Source: Caprimulgus europaeus (lineage: Eukaryota; Chordata; Aves; Caprimulgiformes; Caprimulgidae). From it: a stretch of DNA of 64,000 nucleotides. Under the pieces are notes generated by a model that was not told where the DNA came from, searched no databases, and saw nothing but the letters and a program-made list of their open reading frames with translations. Shown in pieces: positions 12,110-25,203 of this stretch. The DNA is taken from positions 19,793,165-19,857,164 of the forward strand of contig OU015538.1 of assembly GCA_907165065.1 (NCBI GenBank), read 5' to 3'. The position numbers and the translations under genes were made by a program. The stretch's first letter is position 1, and each line of letters begins with the position of its first letter.

Positions 12110-13667
12110 GTGAGTGAGTTGGGGAAAATAGTCCTAATGTTGCATTACTGCTGGTGGCTCAGGTAATTTGCAGGTTCCTTCTGACTAAGGGATACTTTCT
12201 GGCTTGGTTGCACACAGCAGGAGGAAAAATAGTACAAGACTCTTCATTTGTACTTTTATGCTCTTTTACAACCTGGGAAACATATGGGGCATAAACCAAT
12301 TGCTCTTTCTGTGAAGACCTACGGAGGGCTTGCAGCCTCGTTGCTCCAGGTGAGGTCACTGCAAGAACAAGAAAAGTGAGAATAAAATATGGGGGGGGAA
12401 AAAAAAAAAGGAAACACATTGGCAATACAGGCTTTGAAACCATCTGAAGGCAGGTTGTACAGCATAGTGTGTGTTCCAGCAGCCTTATGGTATGAAAGGG
12501 TCTCAAAATGGTTAGATCTCCTTGAGAGATGCCTGGTAGTAAATTGTACTATATGTGAGTATATTATTTTACAATTAAATTAAATTTTGGGATTATCTCC
12601 CAGATCCCAGTATATTAGATCAGGTGTTTTAAAGGAATAATACATTTGCTAAGTAGGAAAATTTGAAAAAAACCCACAAATGTTGCATAAGAAGGGAATC
12701 AGACATAAAGTTTATGATCCATCATGGCCTGCTGTTATCAACCAAACCTGAAGTAAGCATGCTGAATCTGAAACACTGCAGTCAGCACTGCAGCAAAATG
12801 AAGCATGTGGTGTTGGAGGCAAGGTTTAAAATCAGTTTAAAGAAAAACAAAGCTAGGCACTTCTAATAATAAAAAAAAAGATAGAGGTAGTAATGTAACA
12901 GCATATGTGAAGTGCCATTCAGACAAAGACTGTCCCAAAGGCTTTATAGATTTTAATGAGACCACAATATAAATCAGAGGAGTCTGAGAAAGGAGGATAG
13001 AAGCTGGAGTGCAGGATGTTGTGAATTTTAATCTACTATTTAAAATACAGAAAAAAGAAGTCCTTGAAGACATTAGATACTGAAGAACAATTACAACTGG
13101 TAGAAACTGTTTACAGAGGTGGGGTTTATACCTGCAGCAGCCAATGGTTGAAGGAAGAGGGAGGTGGCTAGTGCCACAACTTAATTTAAGTTGTTTTTCT
13201 TTTTAAAATCAAGTGCCTGATACAAAACCTCCACAGATAATCTGCGAGATTAGTATGCTTCTGCTTCACTTAAAAATTCACTTCTGATTTCCTTAGCTTC
13301 ATCAATGACATTAAACATCTGTTCATCTGCTAGTACATGAACCTGCATGTCTCCTTGTCTCAGTTCTCCAGGTATAAATGAAGAGAACAATACTTTCTTC
13401 CATACTTTTATCATTTACAAGGGAAATGTAGAAATTCTGGAGAAAGCAGCTCTGTATGACTCTGTATTTAGACAGTGCCCACACTAACAGAGCCCTTAAT
13501 GTTATCCAAGGGCTTCCAGGTCTGACCACAGAACAGGCAATTGGAATTTCTGAACCAAGCAGACTATTTCCTCTATATGGGATTAAATTGGGTAATTGTA
13601 AGAAAACAGTATTTTTACCACTCTATCCTATATTAAACAACAGCTTATTCTACTTTCCTTGTTTCAG
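12110..13667. other. Non-coding DNA between candidate exons A and B
   Basis: If exons A and B are real, this is their 1.56-kb intron: it starts gtgagtgag and ends ttccttgtttcag. It is otherwise AT-rich and unique, with purine-rich runs such as 12389-12410. The 115-codon minus-strand ORF at 12159-12506 has no recognisable domain. Confidence 0.35.
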
Positions 13668-13753
13668 GTGGTTTGAGCAGGAGTCTGTGGTGGTCCAGCT
13701 CATTGGAAACATTTGTGCTCAAACCAGGGGGATGCTACAGGTGGAGCTAATCT
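13668..13753 (+). other. Candidate exon B (86 bp)
   Basis: A convincing acceptor (pyrimidine tract 'ttctactttccttgtttcag') and donor (TCT|gtgagtaag) bracket 86 bases. A second possible donor is CAG|gtggag after 13740. The frame that joins to candidate exon A stays open, reading WFEQESVVVQLIGNIC then AQTRGMLQVELI. The join between the two exons falls inside a Met codon. I recognise no family. Both splice sites fit consensus and the phases match, but matching phases have a one-in-three chance by accident. Confidence 0.25.
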
Positions 13754-15842
13754 GTGAGTAAGGTTTCTGGAGGCCATTAGATCTCCTACAGTTTTGGGGT
13801 TGTTTTTTTTTTTCCTAAAGGAGATATTGCTCTGTGTGTGTCTGCATGTGAGGGAGAGAGAGAAAGAGCATTGCCTAGAGGGCTTCAGTTATCACACTGT
13901 CTAAATACCCCTTATTTTTAGTCGGAGTCTTCTGAATATGAGATCCCACTACAGGTAGGTGAAGTGACCTCTTCGGTTTTGAATCTGCTCTTCTCTGGCA
14001 GATGCAAGGCTGCAGCTTTGAACAGGAACCCCCTCCTGCTCCATGCAAAGCTCTTTGAATTGCCCCTGATACGCTTCTAAGGCTCCCTGGTTGTGTGTGA
14101 GGCACTTTGAAGATGAATGCCCCAGCATAAGGAAAACATGAAACAAAACTCACTCCCTTATGTCAGAGTGTGCGGCAGATTCCTCAAAGATCTTCAGTAC
14201 AATGGTTGCTCTTTGGTGGGTGAGAGGAAATAGGCTGGTTCACCAGCTTGTAAAAGCAGAACAAAATTGCACAAGGCTATCCAATGGGTGCTAGATCAGG
14301 AAAAAGAAAGGCATTTGTGGGTCTCCACAGCATTCAAGTCTGGTAAAACTTATTTCAAGTTGACTTCATTGAATTGTACTTGATGAAGATAAATTTATTA
14401 TTATTAATTTTTCTTCCCCCTGAAGTTTGCTATATTTTCAAGTTGACAGATATGCTACATCCTCTTGAAGGGGAATGTTTTTCTCTGTCTCCATGAAAAT
14501 CATCACAGCCCAGCTCTTTAGGCTGTGTGTAACCATCATAATTTTGGATGTGACCAAGAGTCCTGAGAGCTGAAGGGCCCATGGGTGCTTGAGAGAGCAG
14601 TAAAAGGATAGGAAGTTTTCTCTTATCTGGGCAATTGTGAATGTTTCTGTGACAACTGGCATGAAACCAACCATTAATGTGTTCTTCAGACCTGATGGAT
14701 CAGTTCTTCTGGTCTAAGTGAGTGGTCATGCATGACCTAAAAGTTTTTATTACCATCAGATGAATGAACTCATTTCCTTAAGAGGTTAATGGGCTTATTA
14801 TGTAAAACATTGCACTGATGTCCCAGGAGGGAGTAGGTGTAAAACCACAAGGGAATAGGAACAGTAAAAAAGATTTTAAACAAAAGAGAGATTGCTTAAT
14901 AAGGATTGGTAATATTCTTCTCACTTCTTTTGGATGACTACTACAATGCAGATGTGTGAACTCCCTGTAATGTAAAGGGAGAAAAGCAGAACCCTCTGGG
15001 CCACAATTCTTTGCCATATATGATAGATCCCTCTTCCTTCCAATCAATTAATTGCATCCTAAAAACATCTATTTCTCAGCATTGACTTTAAAGGGATTTT
15101 AGATGACTAGCTCAGATATAGCTGTCTACACAGTAAGTGATTAAAGTTGGGTTAGATGAGCTGGCACACTACATGGATTTTTTTTTCCTTCCTTCACGCA
15201 AACCCTAAATCAAAAGGCATCTCATCAGAGTATTATAAAATACAGCCTTCAGAGGGATCGTCTGCTACTTCCATATTCTGGCATCTGAAGGGAGGAGGGA
15301 GACTCCCATCAATTTAGAGAGAGGTAAAGATTTCATCTCCCTCTAGAAATCATGGCCATAATGGGATATTCAGACATTTATGAGGTTTGCTTAGCCAAGG
15401 CAAAGCTGAGCATGTGGATGTTTCTGTTTCTCTTTCTAGTATTAAGGCAAAAGCAGAATAAAAGTCTATTTTTAGTTTAGTTTAGTTTTGTTTTATTTTT
15501 TCTTCTCCTCTCCATGTCCTCTTTTTATTATGTCAATAGACCAACATCTACTTGGAGGGGCAGATAAAGTCTGTGTGACGTTATAAGCCAAATTCCTTAC
15601 CAATCCTCTCCCTGTGACTGCAAAATAGGGATAAACTGCAGGTGTTTATTAATGGGAAACCTCCCAAAGAAGCATTTACCAATCCACTGGAGAGGAATTC
15701 TCACCAAAAAAAACATGCAAGTTGTGTGCCTGGTTTATGTTTGAATTTTATAAACAAGTAAGGTTGTAAGGGATTTTAAAATCACCTACAAGTTTCTGGC
15801 AATTGGTGAATATTTCCTTTGGGTTTCAGAGGTTTTAAACCT
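13754..15842. other. Unique non-coding DNA
   Basis: No gene or transposon recognised. A short TG/GA-rich simple stretch lies at 13835-13870. Two minus-strand frames overlap at 13875-14153 (92 codons) and 13949-14146 (65 codons) without recognisable domains. A TTTAG/TTTTG-rich stretch lies at 15470-15500. Confidence 0.5.
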
Positions 15843-15843
15843 G

Positions 15844-15883
<40 letters not shown>

Positions 15884-15891
15884 ATATATAC

Positions 15892-15924
<33 letters not shown>

Positions 15925-15960
15925 ATATTATATATATATAAAATATAAATATATATATAT
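15843..15960. repeat. Compound (TA)n/(TG)n microsatellite
   Basis: Alternating blocks of (TA), (TG), (TA), then again (TA), (TG), (TA), ending in AT-rich spacer. The TA-to-TG order appears twice (15845-15883 and 15892-15924), suggesting internal duplication of a compound unit. Alternating purine-pyrimidine sequence of this kind can adopt Z-DNA or cruciform structure. It is expected to be highly polymorphic. Confidence 0.95.
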
Positions 15961-16946
15961 TTAAGTCAATCTGAATTTCAAGGACAAGAAAGAGCAAAGT
16001 GAAAGATGGCTTATTTCAGTTTTAAATCAGAAAGGGACTCCCTGAGACACAGTGCATGTATTTGTTTCCTCTAATCTAAACCTGAATTTCTTGACGATAA
16101 TGGGTAAAGTGTCAAATTATTATTTAAACGTACAAATAAAGCCAGTGTCTCTTTTCCCATCTGTAAGTAATGCTCTTCTGCCAAGTGTCAGGCATGACTG
16201 TATTTTTTCCTAATTGAATCTGCATATCTTTTCCTCTGATAGTCCACTACCGAATATTGATGGTTGCAATAATTGGCTTTTTATTGGTATATTGTGTTTG
16301 CTCTGGGATGTTTCAACTTCCTGCAGTAAATCCTTTTCAAGTTTTACATCTTTTATGCTCTGATACTTATAAAAGTTGATATTTCTGGTGGAACTGTAGG
16401 ACTGTGAATAAGACTCGATATTCTCAGTGATTCATTGGTAGCTGGTATCTCTCCTTTTATCTTTCCTAGTAGAAATACCTCAGCTGTTGCTGACTGTATT
16501 TAGCAAGAGAGCTCAATCTTTCTCCTCTATCTATTTTCTTCTATTTGTGCCTAGCTTGAAGGGTTGGTGGCACTCAATGGTGGATAAATGCAAGAAAATC
16601 TAATAATGCCTTTCTAATATACTCATTTATCTGGTATCATATTTTATTTTAACTCTTGGTGCAACTGTATAATCATTGCTCCATTGCTATAATTGGATTT
16701 GGAAGTATATTTGTGCCATTTAATTACATCTATAGCATTTCTATAAGCTTATTTAGAGTAATTAGTAATCTTACAATTTTTAGTGGCATCATATTTTATA
16801 TCCACTGTGCTTATTTTTCTCTTCAAATTCTTCAACTCATTTGCACCGATTTTGCTTTTTACACTGGAATTTCTGGCATAAATAATCATTAAGTTGGTTT
16901 TTGTTTTGTTTTGGTTTTTTTTCCCACTGTGAATGTGAACAGAGTC
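15961..16946. other. Unique AT-rich non-coding DNA
   Basis: No gene or repeat recognised. Only chance-length ORFs are present (78 codons at 16656-16892, hydrophobic and AT-driven). Confidence 0.5.
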
Positions 16947-17008
16947 TAATCCAGCTTTCACTGGAGTCAATGGTAATCTTTTCATTGACTCCAGTGGAAA
17001 CTGGATCA
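16947..17008. repeat. Near-perfect palindromic element (26-bp arms)
   Basis: Arms 16947-16972 and 16983-17008 are reverse complements with three mismatches out of 26, around a 10-base spacer. The inner 14 bases (cattgactccagtg and its complement) are exact. The 'cactggagtcaatg' wording resembles old palindromic interspersed repeats I associate with sauropsid genomes. I infer a MITE-like relic; a hairpin-forming RNA is the alternative. The arms are seen directly; the family assignment is from memory. Confidence 0.7.
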
Positions 17009-17151
17009 AGCTAATAGATTGCAAATTGCATTCGAGGCAAATCCATGTCTTATCCTGGAAATCATTGTGTAGCAAAGCACAGTTTATTGATGGAAGATAT
17101 AAAATAGCTGATTGTTTCCAGATTTTCTTACGGGATAATTTAGAGATTCCC

Positions 17152-17191
17152 TTATCCAACTTTATTAATTTTTATCCAACTTTATTAATTT
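17152..17191. repeat. Exact 20-bp tandem duplication
   Basis: The unit ttatccaactttattaattt occurs twice head to tail with no mismatch. Exactness suggests a recent slippage-type duplication. It would be a convenient indel marker. Confidence 0.95.
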
Positions 17192-20100
17192 TTAGCTCAC
17201 AAATTATGGCATTCCAGCAATTTTAAAAATATTCATTTTAACCTGATCTGTCTGAAAAATTAAAAAACCCTCCCAGGTAAAGATTTTTGTAAAAGGATCT
17301 AGAACTTTGCTTCCCAGACATCAATTTGCTATCTATTAATCCCAATTAGGATACCTTGAAATTGGGCATTTTTCAGTTTTTTAAAAAAAGAGTTTTTTCT
17401 TCATTTTTAGTTGAAAACCAAACATTTGATCATTTTTTTTTTACCAGCTCTCTTTTGTGTCGCTTCAGAGCTGTGTCAGTCCGTTAGCATAATTGGTCCT
17501 CTTGCTGCTGAATATGAAAACCTGTAAGAACTTCCATCTAAAAGCATAATTCAAGCAAATTTTCAAGCAAAATACATTCCCAAGTAGGCATAAATTTCTG
17601 ATGCTCACTTTTTCCTAACATTTGAATTTTGCAGCTGCAGGGTGCTAACTATATATGCCAAATCAGACTCTTTTTTTTTTTTAAACTATTGCAACTTGCT
17701 TGTTAAGGAGTTATTTTTCTCTTCTGCACTGTTCCCACTTGGTTGATTAAAGGTTTGTTGCTTTGGAAATGCGTCTCTCTCCTTCAGGCAGTTAATGATT
17801 ACAGAGAACTCTCTAATCTATAATTTTGGAGGAAGGTTATTGAGAAGGTGATATGGCATCAACTGTAATTGTTTCTCTAGCTTTAGGAATGTCCTTAGTC
17901 TTTGTTGGCCAGGTATCAGGTCCTGGGCTTTAGAGGTGGTGCTGGTCTCCAGGATTAAAGACACTTTCCTGGGTTATTTATTCTCAAATTATGCCAGTTC
18001 ATAAGGTTAGAAAGAACACTGTGAAAGAAGGTAAACTGCTATTTAATTCTTAATAAAATGTCAATGCAAATGATGCCTGTTCCATCCCAGGCAGAAGGTG
18101 ACCTTGGTGGGCTTGAGGATGGAACTCCTTGGACCTCCAAGGAGAGATGCTCAGCCAGTGGAGGAGTGGCCCATAACTCCTGCCATGATTTTAGAGGCTC
18201 AGGAGCGTTTGTGAGCTGGAGCATCTCCAGTTTCAGATGGCAGGATAACGATCATTCTTTTGTCCTGCCTTTTGATTGAAAATAGATCAGTAGAACCATT
18301 GGTATTGGAGACTTTATTACTCTTTCAGCATGGAGAAAAGTTGTTTAGGAGCCTTAAATGGAAAAAAAAAAAACCCTTAACTTTAGTAATTTCATTACCA
18401 ATAATTTGAATGGAAGATTGTGAGCGCCTGTGCACCTGAAAAGAAAACCTAAAATGCTGCAGTTATTTGCATATTTTATGTAGGTGCCTTGCCACTAACA
18501 CTGCTGGGAGCCGTGTTCCCACATCAAGGGGATGCTCCTCATCAGAGGTTGGATTTTTCCAGTGGATGCATAGGAGCAATTTGTACTGAAATTTTGTCAA
18601 AAAATGACTAGTGTTTTGCCACTTTAAAACCATGGAAACATCACAATGTTCTTTTAGGAATGACTCCACAAATTAATTGCAAATTACTTATTAATGAAAC
18701 AAATATTCAGCTGTCACTTGAACTAAACTCCACAATATGCTTAATGATTATTTTTTGAGAAAACACTTTTGTGTTTGTTTGATCTGCCTGGTGTTAACAG
18801 CAGTAAAAAAAAGAGGAAAGTATTTGATGTCGGAATGGAAACTTGAAACTGGTAAAAAAAGGGAGAGGGAAAATATCAGCCAATAACTGCAAAATAGGTG
18901 AAAAACCCAAAGAAACAGCAGATCCCTAAAAATTATGTTGGGAAATTGCTCTCTCCAGCAGCCCTAGTTAAGTAATGAGAGCAAAATATGGTGACACAGG
19001 CAGGGAAATCTGGCAGCAAAGGTTTTCACAGTGATATTAATTCAGCCACATTCCATGTCTGTAAAACGAGCATGAATGAATCCACCTCATACGGGGTGGG
19101 TAAATGTTTGCGAAGTGCAGAGAGACTCTCAAATTAATGTGAAATATCATCTGTGGTTCTGAAAATTATAATAAAAATAAATGCTGATAATTAGGGAATG
19201 TATAATGCTCATGGCTCTGGCACTGGTCTGGGACAACCAAGCTTCCCTGCCCAGATCTTCTATGTCCCACTTGAACCAACCAAGCAGTGGTGATCCCAAT
19301 GGGACCTTCATGGGTGACCATGGTGCACCCAGGGGTTTCCACAGACAGGTTGTTGGAGTGATGCATTTTTTTCCATGTGCTCTTCATTGCAAGGAGCTGA
19401 TGTAAATGGGTAATAAAACCTTTATGCTCTTTGCTGATGCTGTTTACAAGAGCAGGAACACGGGGCAGTACACGAGCGAGGCAGGGACGTCTGCATTTTG
19501 AACACATCTCAGGTGTCCTTCTGCTGGTGCTGCTAAATTATTTACCACTCAGCAAGCCTGTGCCTGCGTGAGATATTTAAAGGAGGGAATCTGAGGTGAA
19601 ACCCCATCCGTTTACCCAGAGCTGACACTGGAATATTCATTATCACATTAAATCTAACAGCAGTGAAAATGAAGGCTTCCGTTGATTATGTGCTTGCATA
19701 AAAGACTTCTTTGGTGGCAAGCCTGTGTGCCAGAGAACTGAATATCAAATCTAGTAAGTGGAAACCTTTCTCTTTATGGTAAATTTGCCTTCTTGGAAGT
19801 TATGAGACTTGGCAGGTTTAAATTAGGTTTTAAACCTGTGGTGGATTATATGATTTTTCTAACTGGCCACAAGCAATACGAGATGAGCACACATCACACG
19901 TGCCCGATCCCAGCCACAGGCACGAGTCAGGATTTCCCATACAAAGAAAAAAAAAATAGGGATTTGATATCCAGAGAAAGGTACATTTTAATCTTGATAT
20001 AGTGTTAGTTTTGCAGGGTTGGTATGGAGGTCTCTTCTGGAGTGTTGGGGCGAAGAGCCCTATCTGCACACATCTACTTTTCCTCCTCCCCCTTCATCTC

Positions 20101-23100
20101 AAGTTCATGCTGGAGCAGAGTGAGCAGCACAGCTTGGAGAGGGGTTTGAGGAACCCTCCGGAGTTCTGATTACAGAAAAGTTCAGTGAAATGCATGAGAT
20201 TGACCCAAAAAGAGACACGAGGTATTTTCTCCCTCTCTTCATCCATCCCTCTCTCCCTCCCTGTCTTCCCCCTCAACCAGGGATCTTGTTGAATTCAAAG
20301 ATTGAATTAAATCTTCTTGTCTGGAGGGAGAGAATAATAGAAATGATGAGTTGAAACACTTTGAGAGGGCCCCTCTTGAGCAGGTTGTCCCACCAGGAAA
20401 CAGCAGAGCTGTTTGCTCTAGTCTGCTCAGGTCTGTAAATGAGCTTCAAAGAAAAATGGCCTAGCGAGGGCTGGCTTTGGTGGAGGTGGGCAGGTATAGA
20501 AATAGGAGAATGAAACATATTTCTGGTAGTGCCAAGAATGATGATTCACTCACAATTAGTAATTTATCGATATATTTAACTGATTGCATCAGCACAAAGA
20601 ATTAAAAAAACAAACCAAAACAAAACCCAGTTCCTCCATCCCATCATACTCATGGCAGACTTTCTACTTTGGCAAACAACATGGGAGGAACATGACCAGA
20701 AGCCAGGCTTGACTAGTCATAAATGACAATGGGTAAATCTTGATTTGGAGCGTGGTTGCAATGAAACCATCATCTTCCAGAAAATCATGAGCTTTTTTTT
20801 CTCAGAATATTGGAGATACTTTATGGCACATTTTTTCTCTTTCTGCCTCCTGTTTTCATTGTTAGTTGTAAATGTACTTAGTGAGCCAGAATAAAACAGA
20901 AACATACAGTAGATGCAGAAGGGCCACGCACCTTCAGCTTGCACTGATGCTTGCAGAGAGCAGAGACGGAAACAAAGTGATCCGTAACTATAATTGAGAG
21001 GCAAAAAACCAATCTATGTTTAATCAACATTTAAAAGAGGAATTACATGTGCCACAAATCCCCTTTTATATTGCACTTAAAATCCCCTTACCCGCCCTTT
21101 AGTTTTCATGCTTTGCCTTATCTTCAGTGTCACTTAATCATATTTCAGCAGGATTTGCTTCCTCACTGCCCATCTGCTCTTCCTTTCTAGTGCCGCCTTA
21201 ATGCCAGAACACCATCCCAATGGTTTCCTTCCACCACGCTTTGATGTCAGACACCCAGGGATTTGGATTTTTTTTTTCATTTAGGTTCAAACAGAAAAGA
21301 AAAATACCTGGTTTGTGGGAGTGACAGATACTATTTTCAAATGTAAATGTCTAGAGCTAGAGCAGGGGAAGAATGGGAAGCAAATGCAACTCTTGTTGAT
21401 GTCTAGTGTTGGTCCCGAGGGAGCAGCATCACTAGGACTTGATGGCCATGATCTGCCTTACTGCTGGCCATGGCAATGCTTCTGCTGGCCCTGGGGAGAG
21501 GGTGCAGGCAGTGTGCTGCACAAACCACATCTGTGATAGCAGGAGAATTACCCTCTGAGGATATTAAAAATATTAATCAATGAGTGGAGAGGGCAAGGCT
21601 GTGCTCTCCTCTGGACGCCACTTTGCTTGTGTGGGTTGCCCAGTTAGATCTGTGTTTACTGAATTAGAGGCATCATTTTGAGTGTCTACATGTGTTCTAT
21701 TAATCCTAGAAGTGTTGAATTAGTAATCTTTGTACTTACATCTGTCTTACTTTCAGAGTTGAGGAAGACTTTGTATATTGTGTCATACTAGTTTAGGAGC
21801 ATAATGGTGTGGATAGGTCTCATTGAAAGAGGAGAGTATTTTTCTTTCAGTGTTGACAGGAACTCTCCCAAAACATTTATGTTTGGCCTTATGTGCTAAC
21901 AAACTAAAATAAATAAATAAATAAATTGATATAAATCCATTCTAATTCAACATGTAATAGTGAATTAGCCCTTGGATCACTGATCAGAAGAGGTCTGTGA
22001 GTATAGCTGGGGATATTATCCTCTCTCTCACATCACTATCTTTGCTGGACATTGAGCTCTCATGACAATTGATTAAAAAATGTATTTTTAAAAGATATTC
22101 AGTGTCTGCAGTGGCCAATATTTGAACCTCTGTTCTTCAGTTATTGTTTAATTAAACATAAAGGGGTTTTTTAATAAAAAAGTACCCCGAAGTGCAGTTA
22201 ATCCAAATTCTGAGGAGCTTGAGCCAGCGGAAGTCAGTCTTGCTATTTTAAAATAATATTTGCATCGTATCTCTCTGAGCTGAGCAGGGAGCTGCCTTGC
22301 TATGGGAATCTAGAAGGTTCTCTGTCTCATAGTGGTGAGGGTCACAAGCTCAGAAGATGTTCATTCATGGTCAGTGCTGTAAGGCAGAATACATCAGACA
22401 CTGGAGCTGCTAAAGCAGCACTGGAGGCTCAGCCCACTCTGCCCTTCCCCTCCTGGAGGAAGGCTCTTGGCTTTCTTCAGCCTGGTGTTCCACAAACTGG
22501 TTTTGGTGGGAGCGAACCAGGACATGGGTGTTACCAGAGTACAGGAAAGGGAAGGTGCATGGGAGTAAGTGGGGGGCAGAGCAGAGGGATTCCTGGGACA
22601 GACTCTTAAAGGACAAATTTAGAAAGAAATGGTTGCTTGGAGGAAGATTAAATAGGTCTTCAAAACGTAGACATGACAGCAAGAAGGAAGGCATGAGGGA
22701 AGGCTGGGAAGAAGGTAGAAGTGGGTGGAAGAAGCCAAAGCAGAGGCTGTTGCTGAGGCTGACAGCTTGAACAAAGAGAGGAAAGGGCTTGTTTGACTCA
22801 ATTTGGTTAATGAATATGTGACGAAGAAAGAAACCCACAGGTTGATGATCTGCGGGGGAAGAGGCTTTAAGATGAAGTGTGGGGTAAATGCCTGAAGCAC
22901 ATAAGAAGCCACCACAAGGTTGGTCATGGGACCAATAGAGTTGAAGGAGTTAGAAAAGGAGGGATGGCTTTAGCAGTGGAAACAGGATTTAGCAAGAAAA
23001 TGGAATAAGAAGAATAGTATGAGCTGCATTGAAAGCGTTGTTGTTGTTATTGATATTATTATTATTTTCATTCATTTATTTACTAAAGACTGGCTTGTTT

Positions 23101-25203
23101 TTGATCTAATAAATAACTTCTGTCAGGAAAATAGAAAACAAGTTCTAAATGTTGGCTTTTACTTCTACTTTGTTTATTAGAGCAAAGATGGTTAGCTCTG
23201 TTTTACTAATGTCTTGTAAGTAAACAGAGTGAAAACATTCAGTGTGCTCGAGATGATTAAGATGATTAACCACTGAAATTTGGTTCCACACTGAGCACAT
23301 AAGAAGGAAGAAAAGGATGGCAATTAATACACTACTATAATAGAAACACTTCTAATAGGTAGCAATAATGGTTCTCTATTATTTATGGTTAATTTTATAA
23401 GAGAGAGAGTTTGTTTGGCCCACAGCAGTAGACACTAGCATTGAAGGAGGGGAAAAACCTTTTAACCAAGGAGGAATTTCAGCAAGGAGCTGAAAAAGGA
23501 AGTTAGTTGAGTTGGATATTGAGAAAAATTCAGAAAGATAAAAACGATTTCAGTTTGGTAGTTCTTCACTGGTTCTGCAGTTTGGCAGCTGTCAACATCT
23601 CAAAATATCATCTCACCCAAACTGTTGAAAGAAAGAAACTCTTTGATTTTCCCCTTGAGACTCCCAAGCTGAAAATGGACTCTTTGTAGTCTTAGCCTCA
23701 TTTCAGACAGTTTTTTTTTTAAAAAACATTCTTGCTGGCAGAAACAACTAATTCATAAATAGAGTCTCTGTTAATTAAATAAGTTTTATCGTTTTAACTT
23801 GCCTTTTAAAATGAAAAAGAAAGTAAATCTTTAACATTTTCCTCTGTATTATGAATCTTAAGGGACTGAGCATCACATTTCTTGCATCATTAATAGTGCA
23901 AATTAGTTTTTGTTTGGCCCTCGTAAGTTTAGACTTAGAAGTAAATATTTAATGCACAGATCTGGGAAATCAACTCATATAGAGCAGAAATTTTTACTTT
24001 ATAGTTATTGAAAGTTAATGTGAGAAATATGGGAAGCACTGTGGTTTCTGTTTATTTAACCTTTCTTGCTCTTGCTTTTCTTTCAGTAGAACTCTTTGTA
24101 ACTTGTCATTAAACACTGTTACATTCCTCCAGTATCTGTTTTTACTATCTTTACAGTAGCCACAGCATTCAGCATTTAATACCATTTTAAAGTAAAGGTT
24201 AAACATATATAATGTACTTAGGGCTATAAGGATTATATTTTTGGTCTTGATTATTGGCAGAAAAAACTAGGTGATTATTTACAATAATAGCTAAAAAATT
24301 GTTGACTTTGCAGCAGTTTTTCTTAGTTTGCTTAATGAAGGAATAGTCAGATAGCCAAATAAGATTAAATTTTACTCAAGGCCCCTATATCGTGCATGGT
24401 AATGCCTCACGAGGGTGACCATAAAATACTTTGACTTGTTTACTTGTTAGCGCAGGGGTAGTCTGTGGTTAGTGTGTATATATATATCCTATAGCAGGTT
24501 TTTCTACCCTGTGTTTTTACTCATTATTCCTGAATATATTGTACTTCTCTCCATACAAAATGTCTGTAGGAATGATACTACAGCAGACAAATTACAGCTG
24601 TTTCACCGCGACGTCTGTGCTTTCCGTAATGACTCTTTTCTTTTCGTGCGTGTGGTGGGTAACAACAAATAATACCTATCCTGTTATTTTGTGCATGAAA
24701 TCTGATAGTGAAAAAGACACCAAGGAGAATTCTTCAGTGATAACAAATTTAAATACACCCATTTATCAATATGACAGAGATTTGACCTAAAAGTTAAAGT
24801 GTTGGAAAGTTAAGTGGGGTTGTATAAAGAAAGTTGAGGCTGCGCTACAGATAGACCGTAGGTTCCGTAAGTTATTAAATCAAAATAAAAGGTATTGACA
24901 AAATAATAAATTGCCTGTATCACCCTATCTAATAGCTTCTGGGAGCACTAAATACATTCTCTACACTAAAGATGTGTGAAGCCTTTTCCTTTCTCATACT
25001 CTTGTTCTTCTACTTGAAAATGTTCGCACCGTGGTTGGTTTTATAACGCACCTGGCACCAAATTGTGCCTGTGAATGTTTTGTCAGAGAATTTGCTCGGG
25101 AATGTATGTGGTGGCATTGCTCTGCTAGGAACAGGATTATTGAGCTTTGCACGTGGGGTCTCTCACTCTTTTGGGGATTAAAAAAAATAATAATGGCAAT
25201 AAT
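17192..25203. other. 8-kb stretch of unique non-coding DNA
   Basis: I find no gene, LINE, LTR or RNA gene. Visible details: an (AAAT)n run at 21906-21925, a strongly purine-rich top strand at about 22600-23020, an ATT/GTT-rich simple stretch at 23038-23068, and a small CpG cluster at 24605-24655. GC-richer patches at 18080-18250, 19190-19480, 20090-20280 and 22370-22620 hold ORFs of up to 142 codons, usually open on both strands, with no recognisable domain. Confidence 0.5.

Noticed and set aside
15782-15997. 71-codon Ile/Tyr/Thr-His-rich minus ORF
   Set aside because: A translation artefact of the TA/TG microsatellite.
22410-22927. 142- and 102-codon minus ORFs, Ser/Leu/Phe-rich
   Set aside because: They are the complement of a purine-rich top strand, giving TTC/TCT/CTT codons by composition; an overlapping plus frame is also open.
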